From assembly GCF_014190915.1 (NCBI RefSeq), contig NZ_JACHVU010000016.1, positions 24,282 through 88,281 on the forward strand: a DNA stretch of 64,000 nt. The letters are read 5' to 3'. Below the pieces are notes generated by a model, which saw only the letters and a program-made list of their open reading frames with translations, was not told the DNA's origin and ran no database searches. The translations under genes and the position numbers were made by a program. Source of the DNA: Mycolicibacterium iranicum. Lineage in GTDB: Bacteria; Actinomycetota; Actinomycetes; Mycobacteriales; Mycobacteriaceae. Shown piece by piece: positions 23,865 to 31,196 of the stretch. Positions within the stretch are counted from its first letter, which is position 1. Every line of letters starts with the position of its first letter.

Positions 23865-24335
23865 GTGAGGGCGCGACTCATCATGCTTGCCGTGGCGGTC
23901 ATCGTGATACCGGCCTTCGCGCTCATCATGACCTTGACGGACCGGGACTCTGAGCCCGAGCAGTTGACCGCGGACTGTGCACAGGTCGACACCGCGCTGC
24001 GCATCGCGGTTCCCGCCCGCGCGGAGACGGTCGCGGCCATGCCGGGCACGTCGCGGGACCCCGCCGAGTCCGCTCGATCTGCCGCCGCTGAGGCGAAGGT
24101 GGCCGACGACATCCGGGCAGTGGCCGCCACCATCGAATCCCCCGCGCTGCGCGCCGACGTCGACGAGATCGCCGACGATTTCGACGCGTTCAGCCAAAGC
24201 CGCAGGGATGCAGCGGATCTGAACGCCTTGCCGGACAAGGAATTCATGGGCGCACTCGACGGCATGATGACCACCGTCGGCGAACTCGTCAAAGCCTGCC
24301 CGGGTGTCGGAGACCCCGCGGTCAGCGGGCAGTGA
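23865..24335 (+). CDS. Small membrane-anchored or secreted hypothetical protein
   Basis: 156-aa protein with a hydrophobic N-terminal helix (VRARLIMLAVAVIVIPAFAL) and an otherwise helical, acidic extracytoplasmic part (ALRADVDEIADDFDAFSQSR) holding two cysteines (about residues 38 and 145). No family is recognised. The GTG at 23865 is taken because TAGACT (23852-23857) sits 7 nt upstream. Its end overlaps the convergent cysQ gene by 14 bp. Confidence 0.68.
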   Translation: MRARLIMLAVAVIVIPAFALIMTLTDRDSEPEQLTADCAQVDTALRIAVPARAETVAAMPGTSRDPAESARSAAAEAKVADDIRAVAATIESPALRADVDEIADDFDAFSQSRRDAADLNALPDKEFMGALDGMMTTVGELVKACPGVGDPAVSGQ

Positions 24336-25053
24336 CGGCCAGCACCGCGTCAGCGAGTTCAGGGCGGCACACGATCAGATCGGGGAGCTTCGAGTCCCGC
24401 TGGTTGTAGACCAGCGGTGAGCCGTCGATGCGGGACGTGTGCAGACCTGCCGCCCGCGCGACGGCCACGGGGGCGGCCGAATCCCACTCGTACTGGCCGC
24501 CCGCATGCACGTAGACATCCGAGATCCCCTGCACGACCGACGCCACTTTGGCTCCGGCGGAACCCATTTCGACGAGTTCACCACCGAGCGCGTCCTTGAC
24601 CTCCAGCGCGACGGCCGGCGGTCGGGTCCGCGACACCACGACGCGCGGCGCACCCGGGGCCGCTGGGGGCACCGGCACCGTCGGCGTGGCGAGTGTGACC
24701 CCCTGTGCAGGCAGCGCGACCGCACCGGCGACGAGCTCACCGCCTTCCCAGAGCGCCACGTGCACGGCCCAGTCCGTGCGGCCCAGTTCGGAGAACTCTC
24801 GTGTCCCGTCGAGTGGGTCGACGATCCAGACGCGCCGGGCCGACAACCGCACCGGGTCATCGACACCTTCCTCCGACAGAACGGCGTCGTCGGGTCGCTG
24901 CTCGGTCAGGGCCGCGAGCAGGAAGTCGTGGGACCTCTGGTCGCCCGCGGCCTTGCGGTCCTGCGCACTCGCCTCGGCGAGTTCGGCCCGCACGTCGAGC
25001 AGGAGCGCGCCGGCCTCGGTGGCCAGTCGCGCCGCCAGCTCGTGATCGCTCAT
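24322..25053 (-). CDS. cysQ: 3'(2'),5'-bisphosphate nucleotidase CysQ
   Basis: 243-aa inositol-monophosphatase-fold enzyme. It hydrolyses 3'-phosphoadenosine 5'-phosphate (PAP) to AMP, recycling the by-product of sulfate assimilation and sulfation. Metal-binding residues are in LSEEGVDD and IVDPLDGTREF (about residues 75-100), and the C-terminal motif is YEWDSAAPVAVARAAG. The ATG overlaps the cysNC stop by 4 bp (ATGA), giving the operon cysD-cysNC-cysQ. Confidence 0.92.
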   Translation of the reverse strand: MSDHELAARLATEAGALLLDVRAELAEASAQDRKAAGDQRSHDFLLAALTEQRPDDAVLSEEGVDDPVRLSARRVWIVDPLDGTREFSELGRTDWAVHVALWEGGELVAGAVALPAQGVTLATPTVPVPPAAPGAPRVVVSRTRPPAVALEVKDALGGELVEMGSAGAKVASVVQGISDVYVHAGGQYEWDSAAPVAVARAAGLHTSRIDGSPLVYNQRDSKLPDLIVCRPELADAVLAVTAR

Positions 25054-26906
25054 CGGCCCCGGCTTTCCAGCAGTGCGATCACGGCCTCGGCGTGCTCGTC
25101 GGGCGTGCGGTCCGGCGTCAGTCGCAGGTCCGGGTTCTTGGGCCGCTGGTAGGGGCTGTCGATACCGGTGAAATGCGTGATCTCGCCCGCGCGGGCCTTG
25201 GCGTACAAGCCCTTCGGGTCGCGACTCTCGCAATCCTCGAGCGGGGTGTCACAGAACACCTCGAAGAAGTCGAGACCCTGCTCGTTGGCCACCTTGCGGG
25301 CCAGCTCACGATGCTCGGCCAGCGGGCTGATCGCCGGGACGAGAACCACCTGACCGGAGTCGGCCAGGATCGACGCGACGTAGGCGAGCCGGCGCTGGTT
25401 CTCGGCACGGTCGTCCATCGAGAACCCGAGGTCGGCGTTGAGCCCGTGGCGCAGGTTGTCGCCATCGAGAACGTAGGCGGGAACACCCTTTTCGAGCAGC
25501 TTCTGCTCGACGAGCATCGCCACCGACGATTTGCCCGACCCCGACAGACCGGTGAACCACACCGTCCGGCCCTTGGTGAGGCGGTCCTCCGACGTGCACA
25601 GCGACTCGTGCCGCACCGTGTTGGGGCTCGATGTGCGCGCTGAGACGTACGGCAGAATCATGCCCGCCGCGACGGTGCTGTTGGTGTTCGGATCGATCAG
25701 GATGAACGAACCCGTAGCGGCGTTGCGGCTGTACTCGTCGAGCAACAGCGGCACCTGGCTCCGTAGCGAGATACGGCCCAGCTCATTGAGTTTCAGTGCC
25801 GTCGCTGTCTTGTCGCGGTGCAGCGTGTTGACGTCGAGGCGGTAGTCCAGGCCGGTCACCTTCACGCGGGTGGTCCGCGTGGTGTGCTTGATGATGTAGT
25901 CGCGGCCCGGTTCCAGCGATTCGGCGTCGGCCATCCAGCAGACCGTCGCGTCGAAATCCTGGGCCACACGCGGCTGGTTGTTGGGCCGCGCGATCATGTC
26001 GCCGCGGGAGATGTCGATGTCGTCGGCGAGGCTGATCGACACCGCCATCGGCGGGAACGCTTCCTTGACCGGCCCACCGGGTCCTTCGATCTCGGTGATG
26101 CGCGACGTCAGGCCTGCGGGCAGGACCGTCACCTCGTCGCCGGGACGCATCACGCCGCTGGCCACAGTCCCCGCGTAGCTGCGGTGGTCGGCATGTTCGC
26201 GGGTCTGCGGCCGGATCACGTACTGCACCGGGAACCGGACGTCGACGAGGTTGCGGTCCCCGGCGATGTAGACCTCTTCGAGGTGGGCCAGCAGCGACGG
26301 TCCCTCGTACCACGGGGTGACGTCGGACTTGGTCACCACGTTGTCGCCGTTGAGCGCCGAGAGCGGGATCGTCGTGACGTCGTGCACGTCCAGACGGGCG
26401 GCGAAGTCGTGGAAGTCGTCGCGGATGCTCTCGAACCGCTCCCTGTCCCAGTCGATCAGGTCCATCTTGTTCACGGCGAGCACGATGTGCTGGATGCCCA
26501 GCAGCGACGCCAGGAACGCATGCCGGCGGGACTGCTCGAGCAGCCCGTGGCGGGCGTCGACGAGCACGATCGCCAGCTGCGCGGTCGACGTGCCGGTGAC
26601 CATGTTGCGGGTGTACTGGATGTGGCCCGGCGTGTCGGCGATGATGAATTTCCGCTTGGCCGTGGCGAAGTAGCGGTAAGCGACATCGATGGTGATGCCC
26701 TGCTCGCGCTCCGCGCGCAGACCGTCGGTGACCAGTGCGAGGTCGGTGTAGTCGTTGCCGCGCTCCTTGGAGGTGCGCTCGACGGCGGCCAGCTGGTCTT
26801 CCATCACGGCCTTGGAGTCGTAGAGCAGCCGGCCGATCAGGGTGGACTTGCCGTCATCGACCGAACCGGCGGTCGCGATGCGCAGAAGTGTGGTCGACGA
26901 ACCCAT
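25050..26906 (-). CDS. cysNC: Bifunctional sulfate adenylyltransferase subunit 1/APS kinase
   Basis: 618-aa fusion. The N-terminal EF-Tu-like GTPase CysN (residues about 1-430) has P-loop GSVDDGKSTLIGRL, DTPGHIQYTRNM and NKMDL motifs; GTP hydrolysis drives ATP sulfurylase with CysD. The C-terminal APS kinase CysC (about 440-618) has P-loop GLSGSGKSSVAM and DGDNLRHGLNADLGFS, phosphorylating APS to PAPS. It overlaps the cysD stop by 1 bp and cysQ by 4 bp. Mycobacteria usually carry this fused form. Confidence 0.96.
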   Translation of the reverse strand: MGSSTTLLRIATAGSVDDGKSTLIGRLLYDSKAVMEDQLAAVERTSKERGNDYTDLALVTDGLRAEREQGITIDVAYRYFATAKRKFIIADTPGHIQYTRNMVTGTSTAQLAIVLVDARHGLLEQSRRHAFLASLLGIQHIVLAVNKMDLIDWDRERFESIRDDFHDFAARLDVHDVTTIPLSALNGDNVVTKSDVTPWYEGPSLLAHLEEVYIAGDRNLVDVRFPVQYVIRPQTREHADHRSYAGTVASGVMRPGDEVTVLPAGLTSRITEIEGPGGPVKEAFPPMAVSISLADDIDISRGDMIARPNNQPRVAQDFDATVCWMADAESLEPGRDYIIKHTTRTTRVKVTGLDYRLDVNTLHRDKTATALKLNELGRISLRSQVPLLLDEYSRNAATGSFILIDPNTNSTVAAGMILPYVSARTSSPNTVRHESLCTSEDRLTKGRTVWFTGLSGSGKSSVAMLVEQKLLEKGVPAYVLDGDNLRHGLNADLGFSMDDRAENQRRLAYVASILADSGQVVLVPAISPLAEHRELARKVANEQGLDFFEVFCDTPLEDCESRDPKGLYAKARAGEITHFTGIDSPYQRPKNPDLRLTPDRTPDEHAEAVIALLESRGR

Positions 26907-27838
26907 CAGAAGTACCCCTCACGCTTGCGATCTTCCATGCCCGCCTCAGAGATCCGGTCGTCGGCGCGGGTGGCGCCGCGCTCGGTGAGCCGCGAGATCG
27001 CGGTCTCGGCGATGACCTCCGACACCGTCGCCGCGGTGGACTCCACGCAGCCCGTACACGTCACGTCACCGACGGTGCGGAACCGCACGGTCTTCTCGAT
27101 GATCGGCTCGTCCTTGCGCGGCTGCAGGAACTTGTGCACCGCCAGCAGCATGCCGTCGCGTTCGAAGACCTTGCGCTGGTGTGCGTAGTAGATGGACGGC
27201 AGCGCGATCTTCTCGGCCCCGATGTAGGACCAGATGTCGAATTCGGTCCAGTTCGACAGCGGGAAGGCGCGGATGTGCTCGCCCTTGCGGTGCCTGCCGT
27301 TGTACAGGGTCCACAGCTCGGGTCGCTGGTTCTTCGGATCCCACTGGCCGAATTCGTCGCGGAAGCTGAACACCCGCTCCTTGGCTCGCGCCTTCTCCTC
27401 GTCCCGGCGGGCGCCGCCGAAGGCCGCGTCGAACTTGTTCTCCCGGATCGCGCGCAGCAGCGTGAACGTCTGCATCGGGTTGCGCGACGGGATGGTCTCC
27501 ACCACGCGCCCTGCGTCGATGTCGTCCTGCACCTTCGCGACGACCAGGCGCACGCCGGACTCGGCGACCAGGTCGTCGCGGGCCTGCAGCACCTCGTCGA
27601 AGTTGTGCCCGGTGTCGACGTGCATCACGGGGAACGGCAGCCGTCCCGGCCGGAAGGCCTTGATGGCCAGGTGCAGCATCACGATGGAGTCCTTGCCGCC
27701 GGAGAACAGCAGCACCGGCCGCTCGAACTCCGCGGCCACCTCCCTGATGATGTGGATCGCCTCGGCCTCCAGCGCACGGAGGTGGCTCAGCTCGTAGCGC
27801 CCCGCGTTCTGCGTGAGCTCATCGGTCGCGGTCATCAT
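26906..27838 (-). CDS. cysD: Sulfate adenylyltransferase subunit 2
   Basis: 310-aa catalytic subunit of ATP sulfurylase, forming APS from ATP and sulfate with CysN. It belongs to the ATP-pyrophosphatase (PAPS reductase-like) fold: PVLLFSGGKDSIVMLHLA is the PP loop (about residues 40-57). RRDEEKARAKERVFSFRDEF and NWTEFDIWSYI are conserved. It starts ATGATG; either Met is possible, and GAGGA lies just upstream. A strong sigma-A-like promoter and a short upstream frame that overlaps the start are described separately. Confidence 0.95.
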   Translation of the reverse strand: MMTATDELTQNAGRYELSHLRALEAEAIHIIREVAAEFERPVLLFSGGKDSIVMLHLAIKAFRPGRLPFPVMHVDTGHNFDEVLQARDDLVAESGVRLVVAKVQDDIDAGRVVETIPSRNPMQTFTLLRAIRENKFDAAFGGARRDEEKARAKERVFSFRDEFGQWDPKNQRPELWTLYNGRHRKGEHIRAFPLSNWTEFDIWSYIGAEKIALPSIYYAHQRKVFERDGMLLAVHKFLQPRKDEPIIEKTVRFRTVGDVTCTGCVESTAATVSEVIAETAISRLTERGATRADDRISEAGMEDRKREGYF

Positions 27839-27878
27839 TCCTCGTAAAGTTGGTAGATTTGACCATCTTTATGGCCAT
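27819..27878 (-). CDS. Possible 19-codon upstream ORF overlapping cysD
   Basis: ATG at 27876-27878 reads MAIKMVKSTNFTRNDDRDR and stops 20 nt inside cysD in another frame. It begins 8 nt after the -10 box of the cysD promoter, so it could be translated as a leaderless ORF. It is not Cys-rich, unlike the known mycobacterial cysteine-attenuator uORFs. Translation is unproven; it may only reflect an open stretch. Confidence 0.3.
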   Translation of the reverse strand: MAIKMVKSTNFTRNDDRDR

Positions 27879-27886
27879 AACCCGGA

Positions 27887-27916
27887 ATTGTGCCGGATGT
27901 CCTTTCCGGCTGTCAA
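27887..27916 (-). promoter_or_regulatory. cysD promoter with embedded inverted repeat
   Basis: On the minus strand TTGACA (27916-27911) and CACAAT (27892-27887) are spaced by 18 bp, a near-consensus sigma-A promoter for cysDNCQ. The spacer contains GCCGGA (27892-27897) and TCCGGC (27905-27910), a 6-bp inverted repeat separated by 7 bp, where a repressor would block RNA polymerase. Confidence 0.6.
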
Positions 27917-27923
27917 CGTTCTG

Positions 27924-27965
27924 GCCGGGACTGGACGTGCAGGCGCCCGCACGTCCAGTCCCGGC
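27924..27965 (-). terminator. 17-bp perfect hairpin after the glycosyltransferase operon
   Basis: GCCGGGACTGGACGTGC (27924-27940) and GCACGTCCAGTCCCGGC (27949-27965) pair perfectly around an 8-nt loop that itself contains GGCGCC. It begins 5 bp after the stop of the leftward glycosyltransferase gene, so it likely terminates that operon and insulates the cysD promoter. No T-run follows. Confidence 0.65.
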
Positions 27966-27969
27966 GCGT

Positions 27970-29886
27970 TCAGTCCTGCAGGTCGTACACGGTCGCCCCG
28001 CCGATGTCGGCCGGGGTGTAGTTCTGCTCCACCCACGCTGTGATCTCGGCGGCCGATCCCGAGTCCCCGCCCGGGCCGCGATGGCCGCCGGCGATGAAGT
28101 ACCGGACCTGACCGCCGGCGACGTACTCCTGGAACTGCGGCAGGGTCGGTGAATCGTCGCCACCGCTGAACCCGCCGATCGCCATGACCGAAGCACCGGT
28201 CTGCAACTCCAGGTCGCCGGCGGTCATGGATCCGACGGCCGCAGCGGCCCAGCGGTTGTCGGCCGCCGACACGAGCTCCTGCAGCGCGGCGTTGTCGGAC
28301 ACCGAACCCTCGGCCCCACCGATTCCACCCGGGCCGACCGGAGCGTCCAGGCCGCTCGGGCCGCCGAAACCGCCCGGGCCCATGTCGGTGCGTGCCGGGC
28401 CCGACACCGCCATCGGGCCGTTGTGGGGGTGCAGCGCGGTCTCGATCGCGTAGGCGGCGGGGGCTGCGGCACCCACGACGAGCGCCACGGCGGCCGCAGC
28501 GGCGGCGGCCCGTCCCAACCGGTGCGCCCCCACCGCGAGGACCGCGGCCACGACCACCGATGCGGTGACGACGGTCCAGCGCAACCACGGCAGCCAGTCG
28601 GGCGTGCGGTCGAGCAGGATGAACGCCCACACGCCTGTTGCCGCCATCATCAGCGCAAGTACCGCGCGCGGCCCCACATGGGTTCGGCCACGCCACATTT
28701 GGACCGCACTGATCCCGAGCAGCGCGGCGATGCCCGGCGCCAGGGCGACGGTGTAGTACGGGTGGATGATGCCGTCCATGACGCTGAACACGGCTCCGGT
28801 CACGAGCACCCAGCCGCCCCACAGCAGCAGGCTTGCCCGCACCGCACCGGTGCGGGGCGCGCGACGGGTGAACCACAGCCCCGCCGCCAGCCCGATCAGG
28901 GCCGCGGGCAGCAGCCATGACGCCTCCGTGCCCATCGACGCGCCGAAGAGCCTGCCGATGCCGGGGTCGCCTCCGAAGAACAGGTTCGCCCCCGCCGGGC
29001 CACCCGAACGGCCACCGGGGCCGCCCTGTCCACCCGGGCCGCTGTCTCCGCCCATGACACGCTGAATTCCGTTGTAGCCCAGCGCCAGCTGCAGCAGGCT
29101 GTTGTCGGTGGAACCGCCGATGTAGGGGCGCGAACCGGCGGGCCACAAGCTCACGATCGCCAGGAACGAGCCCGCCGTGACGACCATCGCAAGCCCGCCG
29201 GCCAGCAGCCTGCCCAGGCGCTGCCACATCCCCACGGGCGCCGCGACGAGGAAGGCCAGCGCCAGGCCCGGGACGACGAGGAACGCCTGCAGCATCTTGG
29301 TCAGGAACGCCATCCCGAGCACCACCCCGACCAGGACGACCCAGCGGGTCCCGCCCGTCTGGATCGCCCGCACCATGAGGTAGGCCGCGACGACGAGCAG
29401 GAACACCAGAAGCGCATCGGGGTTGTTGTAGCGGAACATCAGCGCCGCCACCGGGGTCACGGCCAGCGCAGCACCGGCGATCAGGCCCGCGCCCGGACCG
29501 CTGACCCGCCGGACCGCGGCGACGAGCACCGCGACCGACGCCACCCCCATCAGCGCCTGCGGCAGCAGCATCGTGAACGGGCTGAACCCGAACATCCGGC
29601 CTGACAGCGCCATCAGCCACAGCGCGGCGGGCGGCTTGTCGACGGTGATCGCGTTGCCGGCGTCCAGGGATCCGAACAACCACGCCTTCCAGTCCTGGGT
29701 GCCCGCCTGCGCCGCGGCCGCGTAGTACTGGTTGGCCCAGCCCGACGACCCCAGCCCCCAGAAATACAGTGCGGCAGTGGCGGCCAGCAGCGCCGCCAGC
29801 GCGGGCCTCACCCAGCGCGGTCGTTCTGTGACGACGGGCCGGGAATTCCGAATCGGTGTCGCGGACGTGTGGGCGAGGGCGGTCAT
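27970..29886 (-). CDS. ArnT/GT39-like membrane glycosyltransferase (paralogue 1)
   Basis: 638-aa polytopic membrane protein of the PMT/ArnT (GT-C) type that moves sugars from polyprenyl-phosphate donors onto acceptors outside the membrane. The first external loop contains DAGNAITVDKPPAALW; YNNPDALLVFLLVVAAYLM and FLTKMLQAFLVVPGLALAF follow. Around residues 490-540 there is a Gly/Pro-rich insert, and the C-terminal soluble domain ends in ATVYDLQD. It overlaps the GT2 gene by 4 bp. A close paralogue lies two genes upstream. Sugar and acceptor are unknown. Confidence 0.87.
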   Translation of the reverse strand: MTALAHTSATPIRNSRPVVTERPRWVRPALAALLAATAALYFWGLGSSGWANQYYAAAAQAGTQDWKAWLFGSLDAGNAITVDKPPAALWLMALSGRMFGFSPFTMLLPQALMGVASVAVLVAAVRRVSGPGAGLIAGAALAVTPVAALMFRYNNPDALLVFLLVVAAYLMVRAIQTGGTRWVVLVGVVLGMAFLTKMLQAFLVVPGLALAFLVAAPVGMWQRLGRLLAGGLAMVVTAGSFLAIVSLWPAGSRPYIGGSTDNSLLQLALGYNGIQRVMGGDSGPGGQGGPGGRSGGPAGANLFFGGDPGIGRLFGASMGTEASWLLPAALIGLAAGLWFTRRAPRTGAVRASLLLWGGWVLVTGAVFSVMDGIIHPYYTVALAPGIAALLGISAVQMWRGRTHVGPRAVLALMMAATGVWAFILLDRTPDWLPWLRWTVVTASVVVAAVLAVGAHRLGRAAAAAAAVALVVGAAAPAAYAIETALHPHNGPMAVSGPARTDMGPGGFGGPSGLDAPVGPGGIGGAEGSVSDNAALQELVSAADNRWAAAAVGSMTAGDLELQTGASVMAIGGFSGGDDSPTLPQFQEYVAGGQVRYFIAGGHRGPGGDSGSAAEITAWVEQNYTPADIGGATVYDLQD

Positions 29887-31196
29887 CGGAGGTTTCCTTC
29901 GGTGGTGGAGCGGCGAGGGTGGAACACCCAGCCGCGGAGCAGAACGAAACGCACCACGGTCGCGAGCAGGTTCGCCCCGACGAGTACCGCGAGTTCGACC
30001 ATGTGGTGCGGGGATTCGGCGGTGGCGTGCAGGAGCGCGAGGGCCCCGCTGGTGATGGCGAGTGCGATGCCGAAGACGATCAGGCCCTCGACGTGGTGGC
30101 GCGCCAGGCGGGCCCGCCCGGCGACGCCGAAGGTGAAGCGCCGGTTGGCGGCCGTGTTGCCCACCGCGGTCAGGAGCAGCGCGACGAGGTTCGCCAGCTG
30201 TGCGCCCGCCCACCCCTGCAGGAGCATGAAGAGACAGATGTAGGCAGCGGTGGACGCGACCCCGACAGCGCCGAACCGGACGACCTGTCGGAGCAGTGAG
30301 CGGGGCGCGCTGACGTCGGCCGTCGGCGCCAGCTGCGCCGCGATGGCGTGTACCGGGATAGTCCCGGTGGCGAAACCTCGGAGCAGCCGGCCGATTCCTT
30401 TCAGGTCCGCCGCAGCGGTGGCAGCGATGTCGACGCGGCTGTCGGGGTCGTCGACCCAGTCCACCGGCACCTCGTGGATGCGCAGCCCGCTGCGCTCGGC
30501 GAGGACGAGCAACTCGGTGTCGAAGAACCAGCCGGTGTCCGCGACGTGAGGCAGGAGCCGGGCGGCGACGTCGGCGCGGATCGCCTTGAATCCGCACTGG
30601 GCGTCGGAGAACCGCGCGGAGAGCGTGGATCGGAGGATCAGGTTGTAGCAGCGGGAGATGATCTCCCGCTTGGGTCCACGCCGGACCCGCGCTCCGTGGG
30701 CGAGCCGCGTGCCGATGGCCAGATCGGAGTGGCCCGAGATCAGCGGTGCGACAAGGGGTGCGAGGGCTGCGAGGTCGGTCGACAGGTCCACATCCATGTA
30801 GACCAGCACGGCGGCGTCCGATCCGGTCCAGACGTGGTGCAGGGCGCGGCCGCGGCCCTTCTGCTCCAATCGGACCACCCGCACATCGGCCATCTCGGCG
30901 GCGAGCTGTGTCGCAATGACCGGGGTGGCGTCGACGCTGGCGTTGTCGGCGATCGTGATGCGTGCGCGGAACGGCACCGACTCGCTGAGATAGCGGTGCA
31001 GTCGACGTACCGAGGCGGCCAGCGCGGTCTGTTCGTTGTAGACGGGAATCACCACGTCGAGCACTGGCGCACCCGTGTCACGCGCCGCTCTGGCCACGTC
31101 AGGGCGCGCCTCGAAAGGGCGCCTGCCACAACCGAATCGGGGGCCCAGGACGGTGTCTGTCATGTCATCCATGCTGCGGGGCTCAGGTGTGCTCAT
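29883..31196 (-). CDS. GT2-GtrA fusion glycosyltransferase
   Basis: 437-aa fusion. Residues about 45-285 are a dolichyl-phosphate-sugar-synthase-like GT2 domain (VVIPVYNEQTALAAS, VYMDVDLSTDL with the DxD-type metal site, and CGFKAIRADVA). Residues about 305-430 form a GtrA domain with four helices (VVRFGAVGVASTAAYICLF, NTAANRRFTFG). It probably makes a polyprenyl-phosphate sugar and helps flip it, supplying the two flanking ArnT-like enzymes. It overlaps both neighbours by 4 bp, showing a tight operon. Confidence 0.9.
   Translation of the reverse strand: MSTPEPRSMDDMTDTVLGPRFGCGRRPFEARPDVARAARDTGAPVLDVVIPVYNEQTALAASVRRLHRYLSESVPFRARITIADNASVDATPVIATQLAAEMADVRVVRLEQKGRGRALHHVWTGSDAAVLVYMDVDLSTDLAALAPLVAPLISGHSDLAIGTRLAHGARVRRGPKREIISRCYNLILRSTLSARFSDAQCGFKAIRADVAARLLPHVADTGWFFDTELLVLAERSGLRIHEVPVDWVDDPDSRVDIAATAAADLKGIGRLLRGFATGTIPVHAIAAQLAPTADVSAPRSLLRQVVRFGAVGVASTAAYICLFMLLQGWAGAQLANLVALLLTAVGNTAANRRFTFGVAGRARLARHHVEGLIVFGIALAITSGALALLHATAESPHHMVELAVLVGANLLATVVRFVLLRGWVFHPRRSTTEGNLR

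Noticed and set aside
27869..27880. Palindrome TTATGGCCATAA as a dedicated operator
   Set aside because: It is a perfect 12-mer, but it overlaps the uORF start downstream of the -10; a dyad within the promoter spacer is a better operator candidate.
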